Positions 1-9,103 of a DNA stretch of 64,000 nucleotides are shown here, piece by piece. Where the stretch lies: NCBI RefSeq assembly GCF_000702665.1, contig NZ_JNJA01000003.1, positions 186,001 through 250,000 on the forward strand, given 5' to 3'. The position numbers and the translations under genes were made by a program. The notes below the pieces were generated by a model. The model saw only the letters and a list, made by a program, of their open reading frames with translations. It searched no databases and had not been told where the DNA came from. Each line of letters opens with the position of its first letter. The first letter of the stretch is position 1. The stretch is from Solidesulfovibrio alcoholivorans DSM 5433 (GTDB taxonomy: Bacteria > Desulfobacterota > Desulfovibrionia > Desulfovibrionales > Desulfovibrionaceae).

Positions 1-921
1 GCACTCGCGCACGAACATGTCCGCGCCGAGGTGCAGCACGGCCGTCCTGTGTCCGGGCTGGCGCTTGACGTATTCCACCCGGCTTGCGGCCACGGCGCTG
101 GGCGCGTGGAGAAAACGCCCGAATTCCGTGACGAGGCGGAAGCGGCCGGAAAAGAGCTCCGGGCAGCGCGCCGCCAGGGCGGCGGCGTAGGCTTCGGGAG
201 TCGGCGGCGCGTCCGTGTCGCGGTAGGCCACGGGCAGGCCGCCGCCGAAGTCGAAGCAGCGCACCCGCCGCGCTCCCAGCGTGCGGTCGATTTCCCCGGC
301 CAGGTCGTAGACCGCGCCCACGCCCGCAACGAGCAGGTCCAGCGGGCAGCCCTGGGACCCTATGTGCACGTGCAGCCCGTCGAGCCAGGGGAAACGGGCA
401 AAGGCCGCGAGAATGGCCTCGCGCTGCGCCAGGGGCACGCCGAATTTGGAATAGTCCCCTGCCACGCTCGTGGCCCGGATACGGCCGAGGCCGACCTGCG
501 GATTGACGCGAAGCCCGGCCTGCGGCGCGATGCCGAGCGAAGCCGCCAGATCGCCCAGGCGGGCAAGTTCCTCGAAATTGTCGGCATTGACGCGGATGCC
601 GCACGCAAGCGCCAAGCGCAGCTCCTCCACGGTCTTGGCCGGCGAATCGAACACGATGTGCGAGGACTTCACTCCCGCCTCCAGGGCGAGATGGATTTCC
701 GGCAAGCTCGCGGCCTCGGCCCCGGCGCCGAGCCCGGCGAGAAAGGCCAGGACCGGTGGCAGCGGGTTGGCCTTGACCGCGGCCGCGGCCAGCGCGTGCG
801 GCCCGAAAGCCGCGACCACCTCCGCGAGCCGGCGTTCCAGCAGGTCCAGGTCGTAGAGCACGAAGGCCGTGTCGTCTTCCCGGACCATGCCGGCAGCAAG
901 CGCCTTGCGCACGAGTTCCAT
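1..921 (-). CDS. PLP-dependent decarboxylase of the ornithine/DAP/arginine decarboxylase fold (partial, 3' end outside window)
   Basis: The gene reads from an ATG at 921 off the left edge, so only the N-terminal 307 residues are visible. The PLP-binding lysine is K50 in AAAVKANP, matching the YAVKAN motif of fold-type III (alanine-racemase-like) decarboxylases. HVHIGSQG and FDFGGGLPV fit the conserved barrel and phosphate-binding segments of diaminopimelate, ornithine and carboxynorspermidine decarboxylases. The substrate cannot be fixed because the C-terminal substrate-binding half is missing. DAP decarboxylase, a polyamine-pathway enzyme or a Y4yA-like member are all possible. It is followed on the same strand, 32 bp upstream, by a permease gene. 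Confidence 0.8.
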   Translation of the reverse strand, partial: MELVRKALAAGMVREDDTAFVLYDLDLLERRLAEVVAAFGPHALAAAAVKANPLPPVLAFLAGLGAGAEAASLPEIHLALEAGVKSSHIVFDSPAKTVEELRLALACGIRVNADNFEELARLGDLAASLGIAPQAGLRVNPQVGLGRIRATSVAGDYSKFGVPLAQREAILAAFARFPWLDGLHVHIGSQGCPLDLLVAGVGAVYDLAGEIDRTLGARRVRCFDFGGGLPVAYRDTDAPPTPEAYAAALAARCPELFSGRFRLVTEFGRFLHAPSAVAASRVEYVKRQPGHRTAVLHLGADMFVREC

Positions 922-953
922 AGATCCGTCCTTCCTCGGGGCAGCGCCCAGTG

Positions 954-2162
954 TCATCCCCGGAACAACCAAAACCCCGACACCACGAGGGTGGCGAGCG
1001 TCACGGGCACGCCGACCCGGGCGTGTTCGCGAAAACCCAGGCGCACGCCGAGCGCCGCCGCCTGGTCGGCCACGATCAGGTTGGCGAGGCTGCCGGGGAG
1101 CAGCAGGTTGCCGGCCAGGGTGCTCGAAACGGCCAGAAGCGTCGCCTGCTGCGGGCTTTCGTGTCCGGGCAGCAGCAGCATCACGGCCGGCACGTTGGAG
1201 ACGATGTTGGAAATGGCGGCCGTGGCCGCAAAAAGCCAGCCGGGGCGGGCGAGGTCGATGCCGGCGCGGCCCAGGCCGTCGTGGAGATCGGTCAGGAACC
1301 CTGCCGCAGCCACCTCGCGGTTGACCACGAAAAGCCCCAGAAAAAGAAGCAACAACTGCCAGTCCACAAGCGATAGCGTCTCGCGCGAGGTCATGCGCCG
1401 GCTGAGGAGCAGCGCTCCGGCGCAGCCAAGGGCCACGTTCTCGCGCGGCGCGCCGCCAAAGCAGAAAAAGGCCATGCACACGCCAAGAGCCGCCAGCCCC
1501 TTGGCCGACTGCCAGGCGTGAAACGGCGGCGCGGCAACGGAGAGCGTCAGGCGCGGGCCGGCGAAACGCCCCCGGTAGGCCACGACCACGCCCGCGAAGG
1601 CCAGCGCCAGGGACGCGGCCACACAGGGCCAGACTGCCGCGAGGTAGCCGAGGAAGGGAAGCCCGGCAACCTGGCCGATGAGCATGTTCTGCGGGTTGCC
1701 GATCAGGGTCGCGGCCGAGCCGATGTTGGCGGCGAGCGCCAGCCCGACGAGGTACGGCAGCGGGGAAAGGCCCCGGGCGAGGGTCGCCTCGACCAGGATC
1801 GGGGCCATGGCCAGGCAGACGATGTCGTTGGCGAGAACGGCCGAAAGCAGCGCGGCGGCGAGCATGACGCGGGCTAAGAGTCCCGCGGGTGAGGCCGTGG
1901 CGGCGATGATGCGGCGGCTGACGGCGGTGTAGAACCCGCCCAGGCGCAACTGCGCCGAAACGACCATGAGCCCGAAGAGCAAGGCCAGCGTGGGGGCGTC
2001 GGCCGCGCCCAAAGCCTCAGGCACGGTCAGAAGGCCCGAAGCGACGAGGACGATGGCCCCGAGCAGCGCCGCCCCGGCCCGGTCCAAGGCCAGTCCCGGC
2101 AGCCGCCCCAGGGCCATGGCCGCGTACACGAACACGAAGACTACCAGGACGATGGCGCGCAC
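954..2162 (-). CDS. Inner-membrane anion permease, ArsB/NhaD (CitMHS) superfamily
   Basis: This 402-residue protein is almost entirely hydrophobic, with about ten to eleven predicted membrane segments. ANDIVCLAMAPI and NIGSAATLIGNPQNMLIG match the two re-entrant signature regions of the ion transporter superfamily that includes ArsB, NhaD and SLC13/CitMHS carriers. It should act as a secondary carrier for an inorganic or organic anion, but the substrate cannot be read from sequence and no partner gene points to arsenic. Translation appears to begin at a GTG at 2162. A clear Shine-Dalgarno is lacking, so the start is uncertain by a few codons. Confidence 0.8.
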   Translation of the reverse strand: MRAIVLVVFVFVYAAMALGRLPGLALDRAGAALLGAIVLVASGLLTVPEALGAADAPTLALLFGLMVVSAQLRLGGFYTAVSRRIIAATASPAGLLARVMLAAALLSAVLANDIVCLAMAPILVEATLARGLSPLPYLVGLALAANIGSAATLIGNPQNMLIGQVAGLPFLGYLAAVWPCVAASLALAFAGVVVAYRGRFAGPRLTLSVAAPPFHAWQSAKGLAALGVCMAFFCFGGAPRENVALGCAGALLLSRRMTSRETLSLVDWQLLLLFLGLFVVNREVAAAGFLTDLHDGLGRAGIDLARPGWLFAATAAISNIVSNVPAVMLLLPGHESPQQATLLAVSSTLAGNLLLPGSLANLIVADQAAALGVRLGFREHARVGVPVTLATLVVSGFWLFRG

Positions 2163-2200
2163 GCCCCGGGCCTATCAGTTTTGCCGGCAAAGGCCAAAAC

Positions 2201-2230
2201 AAAAAGCGGCCCCCGCGGGGACCGCTTTTT
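2201..2230 (-). terminator. Rho-independent terminator of the carbonic anhydrase gene
   Basis: The inverted repeat AAAAAGCGG...CCGCTTTTT encloses a GC-rich stem (CCCC/GGGG). On the minus strand it is followed by a T-rich run (GCTTTTTGTTTT). It begins about 20 nt after the carbonic anhydrase stop codon. The A/T symmetry would also let it act weakly in the other direction. Confidence 0.85.
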
Positions 2231-2251
2231 GGAACAAGCGAAACGAAAACG

Positions 2252-2965
2252 CTATTTGCCGAGCAGGCTGGCGTTGCTCGGATGCTCGCCGAACCACTGC
2301 ACCTTGCCGGAATCGATGTCGTAGAGCGCGCCGACGACCTTGACCTTGCCGGCGGCGGCCATCTTCTTGAGGAGCGGGCTCTTGGCATAGATGTCGCTGA
2401 CGGCCTGCCAGACGTTGGCCTCGATGGACTTGTTGATGAGCTCGTCGAGGCTTGCGGAGGCGAAGCGGGACTTGACGGACTTGACCGCCGGCACGATGGG
2501 CGCGACCAGCTGGCCGATGTTTTCGGTCACGGGCTCGTTTTTGACCACGGCCGTCACCGCGCCGCATTTGGTGTGCCCGAGCACCACGATGAGCGGCACG
2601 CCCAGGTGTTCGGCCCCGTATTCCATGGTGCCGATCTCGTCCACGGCGGCCACGTTGCCGGCCACGCGCACGGCGAAGATGTCGCCCACGCCCTGGTCGA
2701 AGATGATCTCCAGGGGCACGCGGGAATCGGCACAGGACAGAATAGTGGCAAAGGGATGCTGCCCGTCGGTCGCGGTTTCATGGCGGCGGGCGGCGTCCTG
2801 GTGCGGCGCGACGCTGGCCTGGGCCACGTAGCGCATGTTGCCTTCCTTGAGCTTGGCCAGGGCCTCGTCCGCGGTCAGCCCCGGGCCGCCGGAAGAGGCC
2901 AGGGCCAGGGCGCAACATGCCAAAAGCAGCGCCAGCATGGTCGTTGCCGTGAAAAGCCTTTTCAT
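2252..2965 (-). CDS. Periplasmic beta-class carbonic anhydrase
   Basis: The enzyme interconverts CO2 and bicarbonate. Zinc ligands and the catalytic Asp/Arg dyad are visible: C78 and D80-S-R82 in SCADSRV, then H131 and C134 in LGHTKCGAV. The N-terminus (about 25 residues, basic then hydrophobic, ending ALASSG) is an export signal. A Cys pair inside it (LLACC) makes lipidation possible but not certain. Export is less common than a cytoplasmic location for this class, and it suggests a role in periplasmic CO2/bicarbonate supply, for example around formate dehydrogenase. That role is inference. RBS GGAGGGAGGAACTGCG precedes the ATG. The gene stands alone, with a terminator behind it. Confidence 0.93.
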   Translation of the reverse strand: MKRLFTATTMLALLLACCALALASSGGPGLTADEALAKLKEGNMRYVAQASVAPHQDAARRHETATDGQHPFATILSCADSRVPLEIIFDQGVGDIFAVRVAGNVAAVDEIGTMEYGAEHLGVPLIVVLGHTKCGAVTAVVKNEPVTENIGQLVAPIVPAVKSVKSRFASASLDELINKSIEANVWQAVSDIYAKSPLLKKMAAAGKVKVVGALYDIDSGKVQWFGEHPSNASLLGK

Positions 2966-3135
2966 CGCAGTTCCTCCCTCCAGCTGGTTATGAGCAATGA
3001 GCCTACAATAAAATGGAAGCGGCGGTCAAAGAAATCTTGGAAGGCCACGATTATCCACTCTGCGTACCGGGTATGCCCGCAAGGCTACAGCCCGCGACAC
3101 AAGCCGATTCGCAGTCGGCAAGGGTTGGAAATGCG

Positions 3136-3900
3136 TCACGAAGCGTCGAGTTCGAGCCCCACCGGGCAGTGGTCCGACCCCATGACCGCGGTATCGATCC
3201 AGGCCCGGCGCACCTTGGACTTGAGTTCCTCGGACACGAAGAAATAGTCGATACGCCAGCCCACGTTGCGGTCGCGCGCCTTGAACCGGTAGTCCCACCA
3301 CGTGTAATGCCCGCCTTCCTGCGTAAACAGGCGAAACGTGTCCACGTAGCCGGCGGCAACGAACTTGTCGAGCCAGGCCCGCTCCTCGGGCAGGAAACCG
3401 GAGGTCTTCTCGTTGGCCTTGGCGTTTTTGATATCCAGGGCGGTGTGGGCGGTGTTGAAGTCGCCGCAGACCACGATGGGCTTTTCGCGGCGCAGCGCCT
3501 CGGCGTGGGCGAGGAAGGCGTCGTAATAGCCGAGCTTGTAGGCCAGACGCTCGGGCCCACGACCGCCGTTGGGAAAATAGACGTTGAAGAAATAGAAGTC
3601 GTCGAATTCCATCTGGACGAGCCGCCCTTCGCCGCCGTAAGCGGGATCGGGCAGTTCCAGGGCGATGCTGCGCGGCTCCATGCGGTAGAAGCAGCCCACG
3701 CCGGAATAGCCTTTCTTCACCACGGAACTGGCCCACAGCGTCTTGTAGGACTCCGTATGGCCGAAATCGGCTTCGTGGCCGGGCTGGATCTTGGACTCCT
3801 GAACGCCGACCACGTCCGCGCCGCTGCCGGCAAGCCACTGCCAGAAGCCTTTCTGCACCACGGCCCGCAGGCCGTTGACGTTCCAACTCATCAAAATCAT
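3136..3900 (-). CDS. xth: Exodeoxyribonuclease III / AP endonuclease
   Basis: This 254-residue protein belongs to the ExoIII/APE1 endonuclease-exonuclease-phosphatase family used in base-excision repair. It starts SWNVNGLRA, has the metal-binding glutamate in GVQESKIQ, CGDFNTAHT (catalytic Asp and Asn) and ends with GSDHCPVGLEL (catalytic Asp-His pair). Length is typical of the family. Its ATG overlaps the TGA of the upstream HD-GYP response regulator by 4 nt (ATGA), so the two are translationally coupled, an unusual partner for a repair nuclease. Confidence 0.95.
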   Translation of the reverse strand: MILMSWNVNGLRAVVQKGFWQWLAGSGADVVGVQESKIQPGHEADFGHTESYKTLWASSVVKKGYSGVGCFYRMEPRSIALELPDPAYGGEGRLVQMEFDDFYFFNVYFPNGGRGPERLAYKLGYYDAFLAHAEALRREKPIVVCGDFNTAHTALDIKNAKANEKTSGFLPEERAWLDKFVAAGYVDTFRLFTQEGGHYTWWDYRFKARDRNVGWRIDYFFVSEELKSKVRRAWIDTAVMGSDHCPVGLELDAS

Positions 3901-5657
3901 GGTATGCTTTCAGCCTCTTCTGTCGCCTGGCCGCATGTCTCCCCGCGCAGCATGCGCAGAAAGGCCGCGGCGCAGGTCGGGCAAAACTGCCGTCCGGCTT
4001 CTTCTTCGATGATGGAAAGCGCCGCATCAAGCGGCATGCCCCGCCGGTAGGGACGGTCCGTGGTCATGGCGTCGAAGGCGTCGGCAATGGCGATCATGCG
4101 CGCGCCAAGCGGGATGTCCTCGCCCATGATGGCCGTGGGATAGCCCCGGCCGTCCCAGCGTTCGTGATGGAGCAGGATCAGGGGCAGGATCGGGACCAGG
4201 GAGACGATGGGGCGCAGGATCTCCGCGCCGATGACGGCGTGCTCCTGGATCTTGGCGTATTCCTCGGGCGTGAGCCGGCCGGGTTTGAGCAGCACGGCGT
4301 CGCGCACGCCGATCTTGCCGATGTCGTGCAGGTTCGCGCCGATCTCGATCTCGCGCAGCGCCTTGTCGTCCAGGCCCATGGCCCGGCCCAGGCGCATGAC
4401 CATGCGCGAGACACGGGCCGTATGGCCCTTGGTGTATTCGTCGCGCGCCTCCAGGGCGGTAATGAGCGCGGACATGCTGGCCAGGACGTGCTCGTGCTCC
4501 TTTTTGACGTGGCGGTAGCTTTCGGCAAGGAGCTGCTCCACCACGAGCTGCATCTTCTCCACGTCGAAGGGCTTGACGAAATAGCGCGACACGCCCAGGC
4601 GTTCGCCGCGCAGGATATCGCTTTGCCTCCCCCGCGCGCTCATGATCACGACCAGGGTGTGGCGCAGTTCCGGCTCGTCGCGCAATTTCTCGCACAGGGC
4701 GTAGCCGTCCATCTCCGGCATCTCGATGTCCGTGACCACCACGTCGGGCTTGTGCTCCCGGGCCAGCTCCAGGGCCTCGCGCCCGTTCTGGGCCGTGAGC
4801 ACGAACAGGCCGCTTTTGATGAAGCTGTGGCGCAACAGCTCCCGGATGAGCTTGGCGTCGTCGACGACGAGAATCTTGTTGTGGCGCTTGCGCTCGACGA
4901 GGTCCAGGTGTTCGGAAACCTTGGACGCCAGCATCTCCGGGGTGAAGGACTTGAGCAGGTAGTCGTCCGCGCCGCAGGAAAACGCCGTCTCCATGTCGAG
5001 CGGATCGTCGCTGCTCGAGAGGATGACGACGGGCAGGTAGCGGCCCGGGTTTTCCTCCTTGAGCCGCCGGCACAAGTCCAGGCCCGAAAGCCCGGGCAGA
5101 AAAACGCTCGTGAGCACAAGCTCGAAATCCCTGCGGCCGCACAGGCCCAAGGCCTGCTCGGCATTGCGCGCCGCGACCACGCGGAAGCCCGACGGCGACA
5201 GGGCCGCGCGCACCACGTGCAGCAGGGTCCTGCCCGCGTCCACGAAAAGGATTTCCCGCGCCGCCGGACGGTTGGCGCGGGACTGCGCCAGTTCCTTGAG
5301 TTCCTGCAACACGGCGGCCAGGTTGCGGCGGTTGACGGGATGGATGTCCCGGCCATCCGGCACGGCGGCCATGCCCTGGCTGCCGCATTCCTCGAACGGC
5401 AGCAGGTAGAGGATGGGAATGGTCCGTCCCGCCTCCTGGGCCGCGGCGCGAACGCGCGCGACAAGCTGCGCGCATTCCAGGCCCATGTACGAGTCCTGGA
5501 GCAGTACGGCGTCCGGCACGGGTTCCCCGAGAGGAACGTCCACCTGCCCTTCCTCCGGGAACGCGAAAGCGTACTCCACCCCGGCCGTCAGGTAGACCTT
5601 GGACAGGAAAGCCCGGTAGAAGACGATGTCGATGATATTGACGACGAACATCAACAC
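3897..5657 (-). CDS. Response regulator with three receiver-like domains and an HD-GYP phosphodiesterase
   Basis: This 586-residue protein has two or three receiver folds followed by an HD-GYP domain that would hydrolyse cyclic di-GMP. Region 1 (about 1-115) is a weak receiver-like fold. Region 2 (about 135-255) has the receiver pattern, but the phosphoacceptor Asp is Ser (LVLTSVFLPG). Region 3 (about 260-385) is intact, with DD in VVDDA, acceptor Asp in VVTDIEMPEMDG and Lys in FVKPF. The HD-GYP domain shows LHDIGK and HHERWDGRGYP. Only the third receiver should be phosphorylated. No histidine kinase is adjacent; exonuclease III is coupled downstream. Confidence 0.92.
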   Translation of the reverse strand: MLMFVVNIIDIVFYRAFLSKVYLTAGVEYAFAFPEEGQVDVPLGEPVPDAVLLQDSYMGLECAQLVARVRAAAQEAGRTIPILYLLPFEECGSQGMAAVPDGRDIHPVNRRNLAAVLQELKELAQSRANRPAAREILFVDAGRTLLHVVRAALSPSGFRVVAARNAEQALGLCGRRDFELVLTSVFLPGLSGLDLCRRLKEENPGRYLPVVILSSSDDPLDMETAFSCGADDYLLKSFTPEMLASKVSEHLDLVERKRHNKILVVDDAKLIRELLRHSFIKSGLFVLTAQNGREALELAREHKPDVVVTDIEMPEMDGYALCEKLRDEPELRHTLVVIMSARGRQSDILRGERLGVSRYFVKPFDVEKMQLVVEQLLAESYRHVKKEHEHVLASMSALITALEARDEYTKGHTARVSRMVMRLGRAMGLDDKALREIEIGANLHDIGKIGVRDAVLLKPGRLTPEEYAKIQEHAVIGAEILRPIVSLVPILPLILLHHERWDGRGYPTAIMGEDIPLGARMIAIADAFDAMTTDRPYRRGMPLDAALSIIEEEAGRQFCPTCAAAFLRMLRGETCGQATEEAESIP

Positions 5658-5690
5658 CTCCCGGACGCAGGCCCCGCGCCGCGCCCGGAC

Positions 5691-6362
5691 TTACGCGAAG
5701 GACAACAGAGAGGCCAACAGCTTGCCGTCCGTGAAGGACACCCGCGCGTAGCCCCCGCCGGAAAGCGCGCCGGGATTGACCACCGTGGTCGCGCCGAGAA
5801 CCTCCACGGCCCTGGCCTCGTGGATATGCCCGGTCAGGCACACGGCCGGCCGGACCCGCTCGATGAAGACACGTACCGCCTTGCTCCCCACATGCGCGCC
5901 GCCGCCGACCACGTCCGTCGCCGTCCCGTAGGGCGGCGTATGGCAGACCATGACCAGGTGCGGGCAATGGGCCACGGTGGCGTACGCGGCATCGAGCCAG
6001 GCCGCGATGCGCTCCTCGCCGGCCTCGCTCGGCGTGCCGAAGGGTGTGGGCGTGGAATAGCCGCAGCCGAAAAAGCCCACGCCCTGCGGTGTCACCCGGC
6101 CGCTGGCGTGGATGTTGATGCCCTCGCGCGTGAGGTAGGCGTCCACATCGATTTTATCCATATTGCCGATCTGCGCCAGGATGACGGCGTTTTGCCGCCG
6201 TACGGCGTCAACAACGGCCTTGGCCGCGCCCGCGCCGCCCCTTACGGTCAGATCGCCGGTGATGACGACGCCCGCCGCAGCAGCGAGGCCGGGCACGCGC
6301 GCCACAGCCGCCGCATCATCATGGATGTCGCCGATGGCGATCCAGTACGGCCCCTCGCTCAT
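5691..6362 (-). CDS. Calcineurin-like metallophosphoesterase
   Basis: This 223-residue cytosolic protein has the dinuclear metal motifs of the family in order: GDIHDD, GDLTVRGG, GNMDK, CHTPPYG and GHIHEAR. The usual GNH is GNM, as in several YfcE-like members, so one second-shell residue differs. An upstream in-frame ATG exists at 6449, but the ATG at 6362 is preceded by AAGGAGG at good spacing and is chosen. The gene is divergent from the 5-FTHF cyclo-ligase gene across about 80 bp. The substrate is unknown. Confidence 0.85.
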   Translation of the reverse strand: MSEGPYWIAIGDIHDDAAAVARVPGLAAAAGVVITGDLTVRGGAGAAKAVVDAVRRQNAVILAQIGNMDKIDVDAYLTREGINIHASGRVTPQGVGFFGCGYSTPTPFGTPSEAGEERIAAWLDAAYATVAHCPHLVMVCHTPPYGTATDVVGGGAHVGSKAVRVFIERVRPAVCLTGHIHEARAVEVLGATTVVNPGALSGGGYARVSFTDGKLLASLLSFA

Positions 6363-6443
6363 GCATCCTCCTTGGGTCGCGCCGCCGGGAAGAGGCTTCC
6401 CCATACGGTAATGCCCTGCTACCATGCGGCCATTGTGAATACA

Positions 6444-7046
6444 ATGCAACCGGATGCCATCTCCGCTACGGACAAACCGACGCTCAGGCGGGCCATGCTC
6501 GCCCGGCGCGCCGCCGTGTCGCCACAGGACGCGGCCCGGGCCAGCGCCGCCGTGGCCGCGCGCGTCTGGGAACTGCCGGCGGCGGCAGGGGCCGGGGAAA
6601 TCCTCGCCTACCTGCCCGTCAAAAACGAGATCGACGCCTCGCTCGTCGCCCGGGAGGCGCTGGCCCGGGGCATACGGCTCCTGTTGCCGCGCTGCCGCGC
6701 GGGCGCGCAGGGCATCCTGGACATCGGCTGTGTGACGTGCTTAAGCGACGTGGTCGCAGGGCGCTTCGGCATCCTGGAGCCCCGCGAGGACGCCTGCCGC
6801 AGCGCGGACGCGTTCGCCCCGGACCTCATTCTCGTGCCCGCCGTGGCCTTCGACGCGGCGGGAAACCGGCTGGGTTTCGGCGGCGGTTATTACGACAGGC
6901 TGCTTGCCCTGCCCATGGCCGCCGGCGCCTTCACAGCCGGCCTGGCCTACGCCTTCCAAGTGCTGCCGCGCCTGCCGGCCCAGGCATGGGACATTCCGGT
7001 CGATGCGGTCGTCACCGAACACCAAACCCTCTTCACTCACCCATGA
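6444..7046 (+). CDS. 5-formyltetrahydrofolate cyclo-ligase
   Basis: This 200-residue enzyme converts 5-formyl-THF to 5,10-methenyl-THF with ATP. The N-terminal K-x3-R pattern (KPTLRRAMLARRAAVS), LPVKNEID and the phosphate-binding GFGGGYYDRLL near the C-terminus are family hallmarks. The ATG at 6444 is chosen because an upstream ATG would add residues unlike the family. There is no strong Shine-Dalgarno. Its stop overlaps the ATG of the next gene (ATGA), so the pair is translationally coupled. Confidence 0.92.
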   Translation: MQPDAISATDKPTLRRAMLARRAAVSPQDAARASAAVAARVWELPAAAGAGEILAYLPVKNEIDASLVAREALARGIRLLLPRCRAGAQGILDIGCVTCLSDVVAGRFGILEPREDACRSADAFAPDLILVPAVAFDAAGNRLGFGGGYYDRLLALPMAAGAFTAGLAYAFQVLPRLPAQAWDIPVDAVVTEHQTLFTHP

Positions 7047-7753
7047 ACTACATTCCTTTCGCCTTTCCGGGGCTGCCGCGCGTCGGCTGCGCCTTCGGCT
7101 GCGGTCCGGACACCATGGCCCTGACCGGCGCGGCCGACCCTGCCGCCGTCATCGCCACGCGGCGCGCCCTGCGGGCCGACTTGGGCTTTTCGACCTGGCA
7201 TTCGCTGAAGCAGGTGCACGGCGTGCATATGATCTTCGAACCGGAATTCGATACGCTCGAGCGCCCGAGCGTCGAGGCCGGCGACGGCATGGCCGAAAGC
7301 CGGCCCGGCCATGCGCTGGCCATCAAGACGGCCGACTGCCAGCCGATTCTCATCGCCCATGAATCCGGGGAATGCGTCGCGGCCCTGCACGTGGGCTGGC
7401 GCGGCAACGTGGCGGATTTCTGCGCGCGGGGGGTACGCTCGTTTTGCGTGCGCTACGGCTTCGGTCCGCGCGAGCTCCTGGCCGTGCGCGGCCCGAGCCT
7501 CGGACCGGGGGAAGCGGAATTCACCGCGTTCGAGACGGAGTTCGGCGAGGCGTTCCGACCGTATTTCGACTACCGGACCCGCCGCATGGACCTGTGGCGG
7601 CTCACGCGCGACCAGCTCGTCGCGGCCGGCCTTGACCGCGACCGCATCTTCAGCCTGGACCTATGCACCAAAAGCCTGCCGCTTTTTTTCTCCTACCGCC
7701 GCGACAGGACCACCGCCCGCCAGGCAAGCCTCATCTGGATCAAGGAAGCCTAG
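7043..7753 (+). CDS. pgeF: Peptidoglycan editing factor PgeF (YfiH/laccase-domain family)
   Basis: This 236-residue protein belongs to the copper/zinc-binding YfiH family. Members have been assigned a role in removing mis-incorporated residues from muropeptide precursors, and some have purine nucleoside phosphorylase activity. Visible motifs are HSLKQVHG, KTADCQPILIA and LHVGWRGN, which carry the conserved His/Cys metal ligands. It starts at 7043, overlapping the cyclo-ligase stop by 4 nt. It ends 9 nt from the convergent HD-GYP gene with no terminator between them. Confidence 0.88.
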   Translation: MNYIPFAFPGLPRVGCAFGCGPDTMALTGAADPAAVIATRRALRADLGFSTWHSLKQVHGVHMIFEPEFDTLERPSVEAGDGMAESRPGHALAIKTADCQPILIAHESGECVAALHVGWRGNVADFCARGVRSFCVRYGFGPRELLAVRGPSLGPGEAEFTAFETEFGEAFRPYFDYRTRRMDLWRLTRDQLVAAGLDRDRIFSLDLCTKSLPLFFSYRRDRTTARQASLIWIKEA

Positions 7754-7762
7754 CCATGGCTG

Positions 7763-9103
7763 CTAGAACTGGAAGGTCCCGTCGGTGAGCACCTCCAGGC
7801 AGGCGTCCACCACGGCGGCGTCGTAGCGCACGCCGCGGCCGTCGCGCAGTTCGTCCAGCATCGCCTCCAAGGGAAAGGCCGCCCGGTAGGGACGGTGGGA
7901 GGTCATGGCCTCGGCCACGTCGGCCACGGCCAGGATGCGCGAGCCTTGCAGCTGCGCCTCGCCGGAAAGTCCGTGCGGGTAGCCCGAACCGTCCATGCGT
8001 TCGTGGTGCTCGAGCACCATGCGGGCCACGGGCCAGGGGAAGGGAATGTCCTTGAGGATATCGTAGCCGACGCGGCTGTGGTCGCGCACGATGCCGATCT
8101 CGAGGGGAGTGAGGCTCTGCGGCTTGGCCAGAATTTCCGAGGGCACGTGAATCTTGCCGATGTCGTGGATGAGCCCGGCCACGCGGATGCCCTCGCAGGT
8201 GTCGGCGTCGCACCCGAGCCGCGCGGCCAGGGCGGACGCCAAATGGGAAACCCGCTCCTGATGGCCGGCCGTGAAGGGATCGCGCGTCTCCGAGGTCACG
8301 GTCAGGGCATTGACCGTCTCCTTGAGGGTGCGCCGCAGGCCGACGACGGATTCGCGCAGGGCCTGTTCCACCTCGCGGCGCCGGCTGATGTCGCGAAAAA
8401 CGACCACCGACCCAAGCCTCTGCCCCCTGTCGTCGAGGATGTCCGAAAAACGCTGCTCGACGGGGAGGGAGGCGCCGTCGGCGCGGCACAGCAGCAGGCT
8501 GTCGCCGTCGTCCGACTCCATATCTTCGTCGGCGCGCGTTTGGTAGACCTCCGCAAGCGTCCGGCCGAGCACCTCGTCCCCTGGCCGGGCGAGGAGCTTT
8601 TCGGCCATGGGGTTGACGAAGCGGACCAGGCCGTCGGGACCCGTGGTCACGACGCCCTCGCCGAGATGCGCGAGCGTCATGGCCATCCAGCGTTCGTTTT
8701 CGGCCAGCCGACGCTCCATGCGCGACCTGTACAGGGCGATTTCCAGGGCCGTGCCGAGTTCGCGATCCTCGAACGGCTTAATGACGTAGCCGTGCGGCAC
8801 GGCCTCGCCGGCCCGGCGCAGGGTTTCCGGATCGGTGTGGGCGGAAAGGAAGACCACCGGCACGGAAAAGCGCTCGCGGATGCGCGCGGCCGCGGCGATG
8901 CCGTCCATGGGCCCGGCCAGCATGATGTCCATGAGCGCGAGGTCCGGTGCGACCACGCCGGCCAGACGCACGGCCTCCTCGCCCGTGTCCGCCACGGCCG
9001 CGAGTTCGTAGCCCAGCCGTTCGAGACGGCGGCGGAGGTCCATGACGACGATGGCCTCGTCTTCGACGACCAGCACCCGGGGACGGGGCGACGCCTCAGC
9101 CAT
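7763..9103 (-). CDS. Response regulator with PAS and HD-GYP domains
   Basis: This 446-residue protein has a receiver (about 10-125, with VVEDE and acceptor Asp in LALMDIMLAG), a PAS domain (about 140-260, GLVRFVNPMAEKLL) and an HD-GYP domain (about 275-440, LIHDIGKIHV and HHERMDGSGYP). It is a likely cyclic di-GMP phosphodiesterase controlled by phosphorylation and a PAS ligand. The start at 9103 has a GGAGGG Shine-Dalgarno. The open frame extends upstream into the antisense of the epimerase but has no codon support. It overlaps the 3' end of the epimerase gene by 8 nt, so the two are probably co-transcribed. Confidence 0.92.
   Translation of the reverse strand: MAEASPRPRVLVVEDEAIVVMDLRRRLERLGYELAAVADTGEEAVRLAGVVAPDLALMDIMLAGPMDGIAAAARIRERFSVPVVFLSAHTDPETLRRAGEAVPHGYVIKPFEDRELGTALEIALYRSRMERRLAENERWMAMTLAHLGEGVVTTGPDGLVRFVNPMAEKLLARPGDEVLGRTLAEVYQTRADEDMESDDGDSLLLCRADGASLPVEQRFSDILDDRGQRLGSVVVFRDISRRREVEQALRESVVGLRRTLKETVNALTVTSETRDPFTAGHQERVSHLASALAARLGCDADTCEGIRVAGLIHDIGKIHVPSEILAKPQSLTPLEIGIVRDHSRVGYDILKDIPFPWPVARMVLEHHERMDGSGYPHGLSGEAQLQGSRILAVADVAEAMTSHRPYRAAFPLEAMLDELRDGRGVRYDAAVVDACLEVLTDGTFQF

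Noticed and set aside
2990..3247. A short plus-strand frame beginning MSNEPTIKWKRRS in the gap before xth
   Set aside because: No ribosome binding site, and it runs antisense into xth with basic low-complexity sequence.
4164..7046. A very long plus-strand frame running opposite the HD-GYP and phosphoesterase genes
   Set aside because: Only its last 200 codons are real (5-FTHF cyclo-ligase). The rest mirrors GC-rich coding DNA and has no family motif.
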